The position numbers and the translations under genes were made by a program. The notes beneath the pieces are model-generated. The model made no database searches and had not been told where the DNA came from. It saw nothing but the letters and a program-made list of their open reading frames with translations. A DNA stretch of 64,000 nucleotides from Burkholderiales bacterium (GTDB lineage Bacteria; Pseudomonadota; Gammaproteobacteria; Burkholderiales; Casimicrobiaceae): positions 62,001-126,000 of the forward strand of contig CAJPFI010000013.1 in NCBI GenBank assembly GCA_905339295.1. The letters are read 5' to 3'. Below are positions 40,201-48,361 of the stretch, in pieces. The stretch's first letter is position 1. Every line of letters starts with the position of its first letter.

Positions 40201-40780
40201 CCATCGGGAACAGGTCGATCAGTCCGCCGCGCACGCTGAACTCGCCGGGCGAGACGACCTGCGTCACGTGCGCGTAGCCGGCCAGCGCGAGCTGCGCGCG
40301 CAGCCTGTCCACGTCGAGGCGCTGCCCCTGCTTCAGGAAGAACGCGCGCGCGGCGAGGAAGGAGGGCGGCGCGAGGCGATGCATCGCCGTCGACACGGCG
40401 GCGACGACGACGCGCGCCTCGCGCTGCGCGAGCCGGTAGAGCGTCGCGAGCCGCGTCGAGATCAGGTCCTGGTGCGGCGAGATCGGGTCGTACGGGAGCG
40501 TCTCCCAGTCCGGGAAGAAGGCGACGTCGACGCCTGGCGCGAACCAGGGGATCTCGTCGGCGAGACGCTGCGCGGCGAGCGGATCGGCGGCGAGCACCGC
40601 GAGCGCGCGACCTTCGCGCACGCAGTCGGCGGCGAGTTGCGCGAGCGCGAGCGCGTCCGCCGAGCCGGCGAGCGGCGCGAGCGAGGCCCGGCGTCCCGGC
40701 GCGGGCAGGGCGGGAGCGAGGCGGGGCAGCGTCGCGAAGGGCGGCGCCTCGAGCGCATCGGGGGCGTCGGGCGCATTCAT
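37295..40780 (-). CDS. mfd: Transcription-repair coupling factor Mfd
   Basis: 1161-residue DNA translocase that removes stalled RNA polymerase and recruits UvrA for nucleotide excision repair. The N-terminal UvrB-like module, the RNA-polymerase interaction domain (LTHLDLGDGPSEFLELVY) and the C-terminal superfamily 2 helicase are all present: CGDVGFGKTEVALRAAF (Walker A), IIDEEHRFGVRQKERLK (DEEH box), TLTATPIPRTLALS, and QLRGRVGRSHHQAYAYLL (motif VI). The TRCF C-terminal domain with a UvrA-contact surface follows. Length matches the family. ATG 40780 is the family start. Divergent from the EamA transporter gene. Confidence 0.97.
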   Translation of the reverse strand: MNAPDAPDALEAPPFATLPRLAPALPAPGRRASLAPLAGSADALALAQLAADCVREGRALAVLAADPLAAQRLADEIPWFAPGVDVAFFPDWETLPYDPISPHQDLISTRLATLYRLAQREARVVVAAVSTAMHRLAPPSFLAARAFFLKQGQRLDVDRLRAQLALAGYAHVTQVVSPGEFSVRGGLIDLFPMGAGLPYRLDLFGDELESIKTFDADTQRTVYPVPEIRLLPAREFPQDDEGRARFRSRFREVFEGDPSRSALYRDVSNGVFAGGIEYCLPLFFESTATFADYLPADAVVALHGDAHGAAARFFADAESRYRLLRGDKARPLLPPREIFVPPDEFAGRAKAFARVELGVPEAGAAFAADAPAVPLPDVVVDRRADDPLVRLKALAATPNVRVLVCAESAGRRETMLQYFAEYGLRLPAADGFAAFVAGGAKAAIAASPLHAGFAWRAARIAFVTEAELYAGAVHHARRERGRRSNVDAMVRDLSEVRVGDPVVHEQHGIGRYLGLTHLDLGDGPSEFLELVYANDAKLYVPVSGLHLISRYSGASPESAPLHELGSGQWEKAKRRAALKAHDTAAELLNLYAQRAARKGHAFAFRAHDYEAFAEGFGFDETPDQQAAIEAVIADLTSGTPMDRLVCGDVGFGKTEVALRAAFVALADGKQVAVLVPTTLLAEQHFHVFSDRFAEWPVRIAELSRFRSPREVKAALDGLASGTIDLAIGTHRLIQPDVTFANLGLVIIDEEHRFGVRQKERLKRLRAEVDVLTLTATPIPRTLALSLEGIRDFSVIATAPQRRLAIRTIVTQHSSGIVREACLRELKRGGQVYYLHNDVDTIRTTAERLAALVPEARVAVAHGQMGERELEQVMRDFYAQRASLLVCSTIVETGIDVPTANTIIIERADRFGLAQLHQLRGRVGRSHHQAYAYLLTPPEEALSALARKRLEAIQAMEELGSGFYLAMHDLEIRGAGEVLGDEQSGEMAEVGFQLYADMLKSAVSALKAGREPNLAEPLGVTTEIQLHLPARLPEQYCNDIHERLVLYKRLATAEDAAGIDAIVEELVDRFGPLPEPAIALVASHRLRLAAKPLGVRKIDAGPERTTVQFVPDPPFDAGKLILHMQRDGRTRFAGPDRVRIDRAAPGLDERVALVRGFLETLR

Positions 40781-40910
40781 CGCGGTCGCCTGCGTACGGT
40801 GGCGGTCAGGCTGCGGTTCGGCACGGGCGCCGGAAGCGGCGCGAGGCGATCGATTATACGTGCGCGCGGCGGAGCTCCCGTCCGCGCGGCGCGTGCGACA
40901 ATCGCGCCCG

Positions 40911-41864
40911 ATGGAACGCCCCGCTCCCGCGCCGGCCGCCGCGACCCCGACCGCTGCGAGGAGCCGCGCATCGCCCTACCTGCTGCTCACGCTCACTCCG
41001 CTGTTCTGGTCGGGCAACTGGATCATCGGCCGCGGGCTCCACCACGACATCCCGCCGATGGGGATGACGTTCTTCCGCTGGCTCTTCGCGATCGCGATCC
41101 TCGCGCCGTTCGCGCTGTCGCACGTTCGGCGCGACTGGGCGCTGATCGTGGCGAACCGGCGCGCGATGCTTGGGCTGGGCGCCATCGGCATCGGCACGCA
41201 CAACGCGCTCGCCTACCTCGGCCTCAACTACACGACCGCCACCAACGGCGTGATCCTCAACTCGTTCATTCCGGTGATGATCGTCGCCATCGCATGGCTG
41301 TTCCTGCGCGAGCGGCTGAAGCCGCTGCAGGTCGCCGGCGTCGCGATTTCGCTCGCCGGCGTGCTCGCGATCCTGTCGCAGGGCTCGCTCGCGGCGCTCG
41401 CCGCGTTCCGGCTGAACGGCGGCGACCTGCTGGTGATCCTGTCGATGGCGATGTGGTCGGCCTACACGGTCGCGCTGCGCTGGCGGCCTGTCGGGCTCCA
41501 TCCGCTGTCGTTCCTGTTCGCGATCGCCGTGATCGGCGACCTGTGCGTGCTGCCGCTGTGGCTGGGCGAGATGGCGCTCGGGCGGTACATCGCGTGGTCG
41601 CCGGAGGCGCTCGTCGCGCTGGCCTCGGTCGCGCTGTTCTCGTCGGTGCTCGCGTACATCTTCTGGAACCGCGGCGTCGAGCAGGTGGGCGCCGCGGTCG
41701 CCGGGCTGTTCGTCCACCTGATGCCGGTGTTCGGCGTGCTCCTCGCGTGGATCTTCCTCGGCGAGACGCTCGGAGGGCACCACGTGGCCGGCATCGCGCT
41801 GATCCTGACGGGCATCGCGCTGACCAGCCGCGCCGGCGCGGCGAAGGGCGCGACGGCGGAGTGA
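40911..41864 (+). CDS. EamA/DMT-family transporter
   Basis: 317-residue inner-membrane drug/metabolite transporter with ten hydrophobic segments and two EamA repeats. Marks: LTPLFWSGNWIIGRGL, PPMGMTFFRWLFAIAILAPF, ALAYLGLNYTTATNGVILNS, IAWLFLRERLKPLQVAGVAI, and in the second half VGAAVAGLFVHLMPVFGVLL, FLGETLGGHHVAGIALILTG. ATG 40911 begins a short Pro/Ala-rich cytosolic tail. Divergent from mfd with about 130 bases between. Seven bases separate its stop from the glycosyltransferase-like gene, so the two are co-transcribed. Substrate unknown; many relatives export amino acids or metabolites. Confidence 0.93.
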   Translation: MERPAPAPAAATPTAARSRASPYLLLTLTPLFWSGNWIIGRGLHHDIPPMGMTFFRWLFAIAILAPFALSHVRRDWALIVANRRAMLGLGAIGIGTHNALAYLGLNYTTATNGVILNSFIPVMIVAIAWLFLRERLKPLQVAGVAISLAGVLAILSQGSLAALAAFRLNGGDLLVILSMAMWSAYTVALRWRPVGLHPLSFLFAIAVIGDLCVLPLWLGEMALGRYIAWSPEALVALASVALFSSVLAYIFWNRGVEQVGAAVAGLFVHLMPVFGVLLAWIFLGETLGGHHVAGIALILTGIALTSRAGAAKGATAE

Positions 41865-41870
41865 GGAGCC

Positions 41871-42734
41871 GTGAGGCACCCGCCCCCCTACAACCTGCTG
41901 CTGGTGTCGCCGTACGGGCTCGCCCCGGCGGGGGCGCTGGGCGGCGCCGCCGAGATGGTGCACAGCGGCCTCGCGCGGCTGGGGCTTCCGGCGAGGATCG
42001 TCGTGAACGAGTACCTGCGCGACGCGACGAACATCGTGTTCGCCGTCCACAACCTCGACCCGTCGCTGGTCGGCGCGCTGCCGCCGGGAACCATCGTGTA
42101 CAACACCGAGATGGTCGTCGAGCGGTCGCACTTCGTCGATGCGATGCTCCCGTTCGTGCGCGCGTTCGAGACCTGGGACTACAGCGCGGCCAACGTTCGC
42201 GGATGGAACGCGCTCGGCGCCGGCGAGCGCGTGCGACTCGTGCGTCCCGCCTACCTCCCGGAGTTCACGACGGTCGCGCCTGACGCGCCGCGCGACGTCG
42301 ACGTCCTGTTCTACGGATGGCCGAGCCCGCGGCGCGACCGGGCGATCGGCGCGTTGCGCGAGGCCGGCCTGGACGTGCGCGCGATGACCGCGATCTTCGG
42401 CGAGGAGCTCCGGTCGTGGATCGCGCGGTCGCGCATCCTGCTCAACGTCCACCATCGCGAGGGCGCCGTGTTCGAGTTCGCGCGCATGTCCACCGCGCTC
42501 GCCAACCGGCGCTGCTTCGTGTCCGAGTCCGGCGGCGAGGAGGACGTCGACCCGTCGCTGCTGCCCGGATTCGTCAGGGGCACGATCGAGGAGCTTCCCG
42601 CGCTGTGCCGCGGACTCGTCGACGACGGGCCGCGGCGCGAGTCGATCGCCCTGGCGGGATTCGAGCGCTACAGCGCGACCGATTTCTCGCGCGAACTCGC
42701 CGACGCGCTCGGGATCGAGCCGCCGCGTCGATAG
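41871..42734 (+). CDS. Glycosyltransferase-like protein (GT-B type)
   Basis: 287-residue protein whose two halves resemble a GT-B glycosyltransferase of the CgeB/YkvP type. Opening YNLLLVSPYGLAPAGALGGA, central VDVLFYGWPSPRRDRAIGAL with NVHHREGAVFEFARMS and RRCFVSESGG are the marks of such proteins. The catalytic residues are not certain. GTG start at 41871, seven bases after the EamA stop. The partner genes on the other strand (DegT aminotransferase, ManC, P450) would suit a glycan pathway, hence a transfer or modification role is a reasonable inference. Confidence 0.68.
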   Translation: MRHPPPYNLLLVSPYGLAPAGALGGAAEMVHSGLARLGLPARIVVNEYLRDATNIVFAVHNLDPSLVGALPPGTIVYNTEMVVERSHFVDAMLPFVRAFETWDYSAANVRGWNALGAGERVRLVRPAYLPEFTTVAPDAPRDVDVLFYGWPSPRRDRAIGALREAGLDVRAMTAIFGEELRSWIARSRILLNVHHREGAVFEFARMSTALANRRCFVSESGGEEDVDPSLLPGFVRGTIEELPALCRGLVDDGPRRESIALAGFERYSATDFSRELADALGIEPPRR

Positions 42735-42754
42735 TGGCGGCGGGCGCGTGCGCG

Positions 42755-44092
42755 TCAGCGCGTGCGCAGCGAAACGACCATCGGGCGCGAAGGCCGCCCG
42801 ACCCAGAATCCCCCGTGCGCAACCGGCACCGCGTCGATCGGCTCGATGCGAAAGCGCAGCAGCGCGCGCGACACGATCGACTTGAACTCGATCTGCGCGA
42901 GCCGCGCGCCGAGGCAGTGCCGCGCCCCGCCCGAGAAGGTCAGGTTGCGGAACGGGCGCGCGAGGCGCGCGCCCGCGGGATCGGCATAGCGATCCGGATC
43001 GAACCGGTGCGGATCCCGGTGCAGGTCCGCGCGCCGGTGCACGCCGCCGACGGCGACGGCGATCCGCGTGCCCCGGCCGACCCGGAAGCCGCCGATGTCC
43101 ACGTCGTCGCCCGCCGTCCGCGGGATGTTGACGATCGGCGGGAAGACGCGGCCGATCTCGAGCATGTAGCGGTCCAGGAACGGCAGGCGGTCGAGCGCCT
43201 CCGGCGACAGCGGCCGATCCGCGGTCGCGCCGGCATCCGCGAGCTCGCGCAACAGGCGAACGCCGAGCGCGGAATGCGTTCCGAGGTGGTGGAGGGCGCG
43301 CGAGTACATGACCATGCCGGTGTCGTGCCCCGCGATCAGCAGGATCGCGAGGAACGGGACCGCCGGATCGCGCGGCCCGCCGTCGGGCGGAAGGGCGGCG
43401 ACAACGAGGTCGGCCATCGTCCCGTCGCCGCGACCCTCGCCCGCGCGGCGTCGCGCGACGATGTCCGCGAGCACGTCGAGGAACGCCGATCGCGCCACGT
43501 TCGCGCGCGCGAGGAACGCCTCGCGCCCCTCGCGCATGAAGTCGTAGCCGTCGAGGACCACCGACACCGCGGCGAATGCGCGGTCGGCTTCGTCGGCGCT
43601 CATGCCGCCCGCGCCGCACGCGACCGCGCGGAAGGTCAGGCGACGCATCGCCGGGAACAGGTCGAGCGTGCCCGCGTCGGCCCATCGGTCGAGCTCGGCG
43701 TCGACGACCGCGAGAACGCCCGGCAGGCAGCGCTGCAGCGCCGGACCGGCAAACGCGGGCACGATCATCCGCCGATGCTCGGCATGCAACGGCTCGTCGA
43801 CGTTGAGCACCGCATAGCCGAACCCGCTCCCCAGCAGCGGCGCCCAGCCGCCCTCGCTCGAGAACGACTCGCGGCGTGTCAGCAGCGCATCCTCGGCGAG
43901 TTCCGGCGCGACCAGGTGGATGCACGGGCCGGCGTCGGGACCGAACGGAATGTCGATGCGCATGACCGGCCCGAGGCGCACGGCGGCCTCCGCCTGGACG
44001 ATCGGCAGCCGCCCCGCCACGACGTCCTCGGCGTCGACCGACAGTCTCGGCGCGGCGGCGAGCGCGTCCGGCAGGTCGATCGCGGCCGTCAT
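42755..44092 (-). CDS. Cytochrome P450
   Basis: 445-residue bacterial soluble P450 with all key elements: LLIAGHDTGM with the AGxDT oxygen-activating motif at 254-258, ExxR (EIGR, Glu312/Arg315), FSGGARHCLGARLAQIE with the heme cysteine at 393, and DPHRFDPDRYAD. It has no membrane anchor and no fused reductase, so it needs a ferredoxin or flavodoxin partner, none of which is nearby. ATG 44092 overlaps the DegT stop as ATGA. It is the last gene of a tightly coupled four-gene operon (manC, GNAT, DegT, P450). Substrate unknown; context suggests a sugar-linked or surface metabolite. Confidence 0.94.
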   Translation of the reverse strand: MTAAIDLPDALAAAPRLSVDAEDVVAGRLPIVQAEAAVRLGPVMRIDIPFGPDAGPCIHLVAPELAEDALLTRRESFSSEGGWAPLLGSGFGYAVLNVDEPLHAEHRRMIVPAFAGPALQRCLPGVLAVVDAELDRWADAGTLDLFPAMRRLTFRAVACGAGGMSADEADRAFAAVSVVLDGYDFMREGREAFLARANVARSAFLDVLADIVARRRAGEGRGDGTMADLVVAALPPDGGPRDPAVPFLAILLIAGHDTGMVMYSRALHHLGTHSALGVRLLRELADAGATADRPLSPEALDRLPFLDRYMLEIGRVFPPIVNIPRTAGDDVDIGGFRVGRGTRIAVAVGGVHRRADLHRDPHRFDPDRYADPAGARLARPFRNLTFSGGARHCLGARLAQIEFKSIVSRALLRFRIEPIDAVPVAHGGFWVGRPSRPMVVSLRTR

Positions 44093-45261
44093 GTCGCGGG
44101 GGTGGCGCGGCGGGTTCCCGCCTGCGCGGTGACGGCGTCGAGCGCCGCCGAGAGCGCGTCGACGACGCGCTGCTGGTCGGCGGCATCCATGCCGAGCCAG
44201 CTCGGCAGCGTCGTGACCTCGAGGTCGGCGTCGCAGCAGTGCGCGCCGCGAGCCTGCGGATCGCCGAACAACGGATGGTGCGAGAGCGACGGGTAGTGGA
44301 CGCTGGTCGCGATCCCGGCGCGCGCCATCGCGCTGCGGATGCCGTCGCGCAGCGGCGCCGGCAGCCGGACGACCGCCATCAGGAAGCTGTCGTCGTCCCG
44401 GCGCTCGAGCATGCGCACGGCGGGCGCGAGCGGGGCGAGCAACCTCGCGTAGCGCTCGAGCAGCGCCCGCCGCTTCGCGCGCGTCGACGCGAGCGACGGG
44501 ATGCAGCCGTTCGCGATCGCGGCGGCGACGTCGCTCATCCGCAGCTTGAGTCCGGGCACGGGCTCGAACGCGTAGTCGGCGTGGCGCAGCGACGACGCGC
44601 GCTGCGGCGTGTCGACCGCGAGCCCGAGGTTCGAGACGGCGCGCGCGAGGTCCTCGAAGGAGGCGTCGCGCCCCCACAGCAGGCCGCCCTCGCCGCACGG
44701 GATCTCCTTCACCGCGTTGAAGCTGTAGCAGGCGATGTCGCCGACCGGGGCCGCCGCATCGAGCAGGTCGACGCGGTGCGCGCAATCCTCGATCAGCACG
44801 AGGCCGCGGCGGTCGGCGAGCGCGCGCAACGCGTCGAGGTCGCGCGCGCGCTGGCCGTAGAGGTGCACGACGAGGATCGCCCGCGTGCGCGGCGTGATCG
44901 CACGCTCCGCCGCGGCGGCGTCGAGCGTCAGGTCGTCCTGCCGCACGTCCGCCAGGACCGGCGTCACGCCCGCCTGCAGGAACGCCATGCCCGACGCGAC
45001 GAACGAGAGCGACGGCACGACGATCTCGGGGCGCTCGCCGCGCGCGCGGTCCGCGAGAAGGCGGCCGGCGAGGTAGAGCGAGGCGGTGCAGCACGTCGTC
45101 GCGAGCGCCCAGCCGCCGCGCCGCGCGGTGAATGCGCCTTCGAGCTCGCGGCACTCGGGGCCGTAGCCGATCCAGCCGCTTCGCAGCGCCGCCGCGGCGC
45201 GCGCCTGTGCCAGCTCCGGCACGACCGCGCGGAACAACGGAACCGGCGACACACCGCTCAT
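44089..45261 (-). CDS. DegT/DnrJ/EryC1-type PLP aminotransferase
   Basis: 390 residues. Family features: LRSGWIGYGPECRELEGAF, an ATTCCTASLYLAG stretch for PLP phosphate, VLIEDCAHR with Asp159 contacting the pyridine nitrogen, and CYSFNAVKEIPCGEGG with the PLP lysine Lys185. C-terminal SVHYPSLSHHPLF is typical of nucleotide-sugar aminotransferases, which install amino groups on keto sugars attached to GDP or TDP. ATG 45261 overlaps the GNAT stop (ATGA) and its own stop overlaps the P450 start. With ManC upstream, a GDP-sugar substrate is likely, but no 4,6-dehydratase (gmd) is present in the window. Confidence 0.9.
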   Translation of the reverse strand: MSGVSPVPLFRAVVPELAQARAAAALRSGWIGYGPECRELEGAFTARRGGWALATTCCTASLYLAGRLLADRARGERPEIVVPSLSFVASGMAFLQAGVTPVLADVRQDDLTLDAAAAERAITPRTRAILVVHLYGQRARDLDALRALADRRGLVLIEDCAHRVDLLDAAAPVGDIACYSFNAVKEIPCGEGGLLWGRDASFEDLARAVSNLGLAVDTPQRASSLRHADYAFEPVPGLKLRMSDVAAAIANGCIPSLASTRAKRRALLERYARLLAPLAPAVRMLERRDDDSFLMAVVRLPAPLRDGIRSAMARAGIATSVHYPSLSHHPLFGDPQARGAHCCDADLEVTTLPSWLGMDAADQQRVVDALSAALDAVTAQAGTRRATPAT

Positions 45262-45923
45262 GGCTCCTCCCCTCGCGCGGCCCCGCCACCGGCCAGCGCC
45301 CGCCACTCGTCGCGCGTCATCTCCAGCCGCAACAGCGCCACTTCCGTGCCGTCGGCGCGCGTCACCGTCACGGAGTCGACCGGTCGCGCCCCGCCCAGCA
45401 GCACGGCGCGCCGCGACAGCGCATTATCGCCGATCACGACGCTGGTCATGCGCCTCACGCCCATCCGGCCGAACGCGAAGTCGCGCAGCGCCATGCCGGC
45501 GTCGGCCGCGACGCCCGGGTAGCCGGCCGGAAACGCCTGCCGGTGCGAATGGAGCGCGCGCGCGTCGACCATCACGCGGCCGAGTTCGAGCTCGGCCCGC
45601 GCCGGGTCGTAGCCGCTCCAGCCGATCGCGCCGACGAAGGTGCCGCTCGCGGAGAGGCGGATCGCGAGGACCGCCTCGCGCGGCCGCGGCATGCCGTGCG
45701 CGAGCCACTCGCGATTGCGCGCGAGGTCGAGCGGACGCGGGTCGAGGAAGCGGTTGCGCACCCCGTCGCGGTTGCGCAGCGCGGTGATCCGGTCGTACTC
45801 GTGCGCCTCGGGCCAGCCGACCGCAACGCAGCGCCCGGCGAAGAGCGGGCCGGACAACGGGATCGGGCCGCGAACGCCGTCCGCCTCGCCGGGCCGGCCG
45901 CCCGTGCCCGTCGCGCCGGTCAC
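45258..45923 (-). CDS. GNAT-family acetyltransferase
   Basis: 221 residues. The GNAT layout is RCVAVGWPEAHEYDRITALR, LAHGMPRPREAVLAIRLSAS, GAIGWSGYDPARAELELGRV and GMALRDFAFGRMGVRRMTSV, in the order of beta strands and the acetyl-CoA loop; the latter replaces the canonical Q/RxxGxG/A. Target may be an amino sugar made by the DegT enzyme, in analogy with perosamine N-acetyltransferases, though those are usually left-handed beta-helix enzymes. GTG start at 45923 overlaps the manC stop and its stop overlaps the DegT start. No other annotation supported. Confidence 0.8.
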   Translation of the reverse strand: MTGATGTGGRPGEADGVRGPIPLSGPLFAGRCVAVGWPEAHEYDRITALRNRDGVRNRFLDPRPLDLARNREWLAHGMPRPREAVLAIRLSASGTFVGAIGWSGYDPARAELELGRVMVDARALHSHRQAFPAGYPGVAADAGMALRDFAFGRMGVRRMTSVVIGDNALSRRAVLLGGARPVDSVTVTRADGTEVALLRLEMTRDEWRALAGGGAARGEEP

Positions 45924-47365
45924 CGCCCGTACCGATCGTCGAAGCGCTCGATGTCGTCCTCGCCCAGGTAGTCGCCGCACTGGACCTCGACGACGACGAG
46001 CGCGTCCTCGCCCGTGTTCTCGAGCCGGTGCACCGAGCCCGCGGGAACGAACGTCGACTCGTCGCGCGCGACGTCGAACGAGCGATCCGCGTTCGTCACG
46101 CGCGCGCGCCCCTGCACGACGACCCAGTGCTCGCTGCGATGGCGGTGCCGTTGCAGCGACAGCGCCTCGCCCGGCGACACCTCGATGCGCTTGATCTTGA
46201 AGTGCGGCGCTTCGAGCAGCACCGTGTACGCGCCCCACGGCCGCGACACCGTGCGATGCGTGCGCCAGGCCTCGTGGCCGCGCGTCCTGAGCGCCGCGAC
46301 CACGTCCTTCACCTGCTGCAGGTGGTCGCGATGGGCGACCAGCGTGGCGTCGGCGGTGTCGACGATGACCAGGTCGCGCACGCCGACGGTCGCCACGACC
46401 CGGTCCTCGGCGTGGATCATCGTGTCGCGCGTGTCGATCGCGACGCTCTCGCCCTGGCGGCGGTTGCCCTCGCCGTCCGGCGCGACGAGGTCGCCCACCG
46501 CCTGCCACGAGCCGACGTCGCTCCAGTCGAACGCGCCGCGCACGGCGACGACGCCGGACGCCTTCTCCATCACCGCGTAGTCGAGCGAGATGTCGGGCAT
46601 CGCGTCGAACGCGACCGGGTCGATCTCGACGCGCGCCTGGTGCGGATCGGCGGGCAGCAGCGCGAACGCGCGGCGCGCCGCCTGCGCGACCGCCGGCGCG
46701 TGCGCGTCGAGCGCGGCGAGGATCGCGCGCGGCGTGAAGCAGAACATCCCGGCGTTCCACAGGTGGCGTCCCGACGCCACGAACGCCTCGGCGTCCGCGC
46801 GCGTCGGCTTCTCGATGAAGCGCTCGACCGCGACGACCGGCGGCCGCTCGCGATCGAGCGGCGCGCCGCACGCGAGGTAGCCGAAGCCGGTCTCCGGGCG
46901 CGACGGCGGGATGCCGAACGTGACCAGGCGACCGGCGGCGGCGAACGCGGCCGCGCGCCCGACCGCCGCGACGAACGCTTCGACGTCGTGGATCAGGTGG
47001 TCGGCCGGCAGCACGAGCAGAGGCGCGTCGTCGCCGACGTGGCGCGCCGCCCACAGCGCGCCGATGGCGATGGCGGGCGCGGTGTTTCGGCCGAACGGCT
47101 CGAGCAGGAACACGGTGCGACCGGATGCCCCGCCCGGCAGCGCGTCGTAGGCGTCGCGCGTCGCGAAATAGTGCTCGTCGCGCGTGATCGTGACGAGCGG
47201 TCCCGCACCGGGAATCGCGAGCGCGCGCGCCGCCGTGCGCCCCAGCAGCGTGCCGCCGTCGGGAAGCCGCATGAACGGCTTCGGCGCGGACTCGCGCGAC
47301 AGCGGCCACAGCCGGGTGCCGGCGCCGCCGGAGAGAATCAGGGGAACGACGGGGCGGGAGGACAT
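45920..47365 (-). CDS. manC: Mannose-1-phosphate guanylyltransferase / mannose-6-phosphate isomerase
   Basis: 481-residue bifunctional enzyme making GDP-mannose. The pyrophosphorylase opening VPLILSGGAGTRLWPLSRES with PKPFMRL is intact, and VERFIEKPTRADAEAFV follows. A cupin-type isomerase domain at the end (RPWGAYTVLLEA, IEVSPGEALSLQRHRHRSEH, FVPAGSVHRLENTG) completes it. ATG 47365 opens the four-gene operon; TAGAGT at 47398-47393 is a -10 candidate on the minus strand. GDP-mannose feeds capsule, LPS or exopolysaccharide synthesis. Here it may feed the amino-sugar branch implied by the DegT gene. Confidence 0.94.
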   Translation of the reverse strand: MSSRPVVPLILSGGAGTRLWPLSRESAPKPFMRLPDGGTLLGRTAARALAIPGAGPLVTITRDEHYFATRDAYDALPGGASGRTVFLLEPFGRNTAPAIAIGALWAARHVGDDAPLLVLPADHLIHDVEAFVAAVGRAAAFAAAGRLVTFGIPPSRPETGFGYLACGAPLDRERPPVVAVERFIEKPTRADAEAFVASGRHLWNAGMFCFTPRAILAALDAHAPAVAQAARRAFALLPADPHQARVEIDPVAFDAMPDISLDYAVMEKASGVVAVRGAFDWSDVGSWQAVGDLVAPDGEGNRRQGESVAIDTRDTMIHAEDRVVATVGVRDLVIVDTADATLVAHRDHLQQVKDVVAALRTRGHEAWRTHRTVSRPWGAYTVLLEAPHFKIKRIEVSPGEALSLQRHRHRSEHWVVVQGRARVTNADRSFDVARDESTFVPAGSVHRLENTGEDALVVVEVQCGDYLGEDDIERFDDRYGR

Positions 47366-47465
47366 CGCAGGGCGAGGTGCGGCGAGGTCGCTACTCTAGC
47401 CTACGGCCCCCGGCGCCCGGGTCCTCCGCTTCCCCCCGTGCCGCGCGCGTACGGGTTCCGCGGGG

Positions 47466-47489
47466 GCGCGCCTCCCCGTGGAGGCGCGC
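47466..47489. other. Perfect 10-bp hairpin
   Basis: GCGCGCCTCC, loop CCGT, GGAGGCGCGC in the divergent gap between manC and the NarL-type regulator. No T-run follows, so it is not an intrinsic terminator; it could be a regulator site or simple structure. Confidence 0.45.
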
Positions 47490-47640
47490 TGTCGGCCGCT
47501 GTAGGACAATCCCCGACAGCGCAATCGTCCCGCGGCCGATCGGGCGGGCGAGGACCCAACCGTACGATCTGGAACCATGTCTCCAACCGGACGACCGTTC
47601 CCATGACCCTCGAATCCACCCCGCGCGCGGAGCGGCGCCG

Positions 47641-48273
47641 ATGATCCGCGTCCTGATTGCCGACGATCACGCGATCGTGCGCGCGGGCCTGCGCCAGTTC
47701 CTCTCCGACCAGTCCGACATGTCGGTGGCGGGCGAGGCGGCGACCGGCGCCGAGACCGTGTCGATGGTGCGTGCCGAGCCCTACGACGTCGTGCTGCTCG
47801 ACATCTCGATGCCCGACCGCAACGGCGTCGACACGCTGAAGCAGCTGAAGCAGATCCGCCCGGAGATGCCGGTGCTGATGCTGTCGGCGTACGCCGAGGA
47901 GCAGTACGCGATCAACCTGCTGCGCGCCGGCGCCGCGGGGTACGTGAGCAAGGAGAGCGCGTCGTCGCAGCTCGTCGCCGCGATCCGCACGGTGGCGCAT
48001 GGCCGCAAGTACGTGAGCCAGGACCTGGCGCAGGTGCTGGCCGACGGCGTGAGCGGGCAGGGCGACGCGCCGCTGCACTCGAGCCTGTCGCAGCGCGAGT
48101 TCCAGATCTTCTGCAAGCTCGCCGGCGGCATGCCCGTGTCGAAGATCGCCGCCGAGCTGTTCCTGTCGGTCAAGACGGTCAGCACCTACCGGTCGCGCGT
48201 GCTCGAGAAGATGGGCATGAAGACCAACGCGGACCTCACGTACTACGCCATCAAGAACCGGTTGATCGAGTGA
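47641..48273 (+). CDS. NarL/FixJ-family response regulator
   Basis: 210-residue two-component regulator: receiver domain with the phosphoacceptor Asp in DVVLLDISMPDRNG, signalling Thr/Ser and Lys in MLSAYAEEQYAINLL and AAGYVSKESASSQL, then a LuxR-type helix-turn-helix (SQREFQIFCKLAGGMPVSKI, SVKTVSTYRSRVLEKMGMKT). ATG 47641 is clear. The histidine kinase at 50365-51735 has a NarL-type HisKA_3 domain, so the two are probable partners even though three genes and opposite strands separate them. Confidence 0.94.
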   Translation: MIRVLIADDHAIVRAGLRQFLSDQSDMSVAGEAATGAETVSMVRAEPYDVVLLDISMPDRNGVDTLKQLKQIRPEMPVLMLSAYAEEQYAINLLRAGAAGYVSKESASSQLVAAIRTVAHGRKYVSQDLAQVLADGVSGQGDAPLHSSLSQREFQIFCKLAGGMPVSKIAAELFLSVKTVSTYRSRVLEKMGMKTNADLTYYAIKNRLIE

Positions 48274-48361
48274 CCTCCGCACGCCCCGACATCGCCGACG
48301 CGGGACCCGGGCGGCCGGCGCCTTCGCGCAGGACGCCGTCCCGCCCCGCGCGAGCGCCGTG

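Noticed and set aside
37415-42283. Plus-strand open frame of over 1600 codons
   Set aside because: Antisense of mfd and through the EamA gene; composition is that of a shadow frame and the true genes are well supported.
47466-47489. Hairpin as an intrinsic terminator
   Set aside because: No T-run on either side and it lies between two divergent genes.
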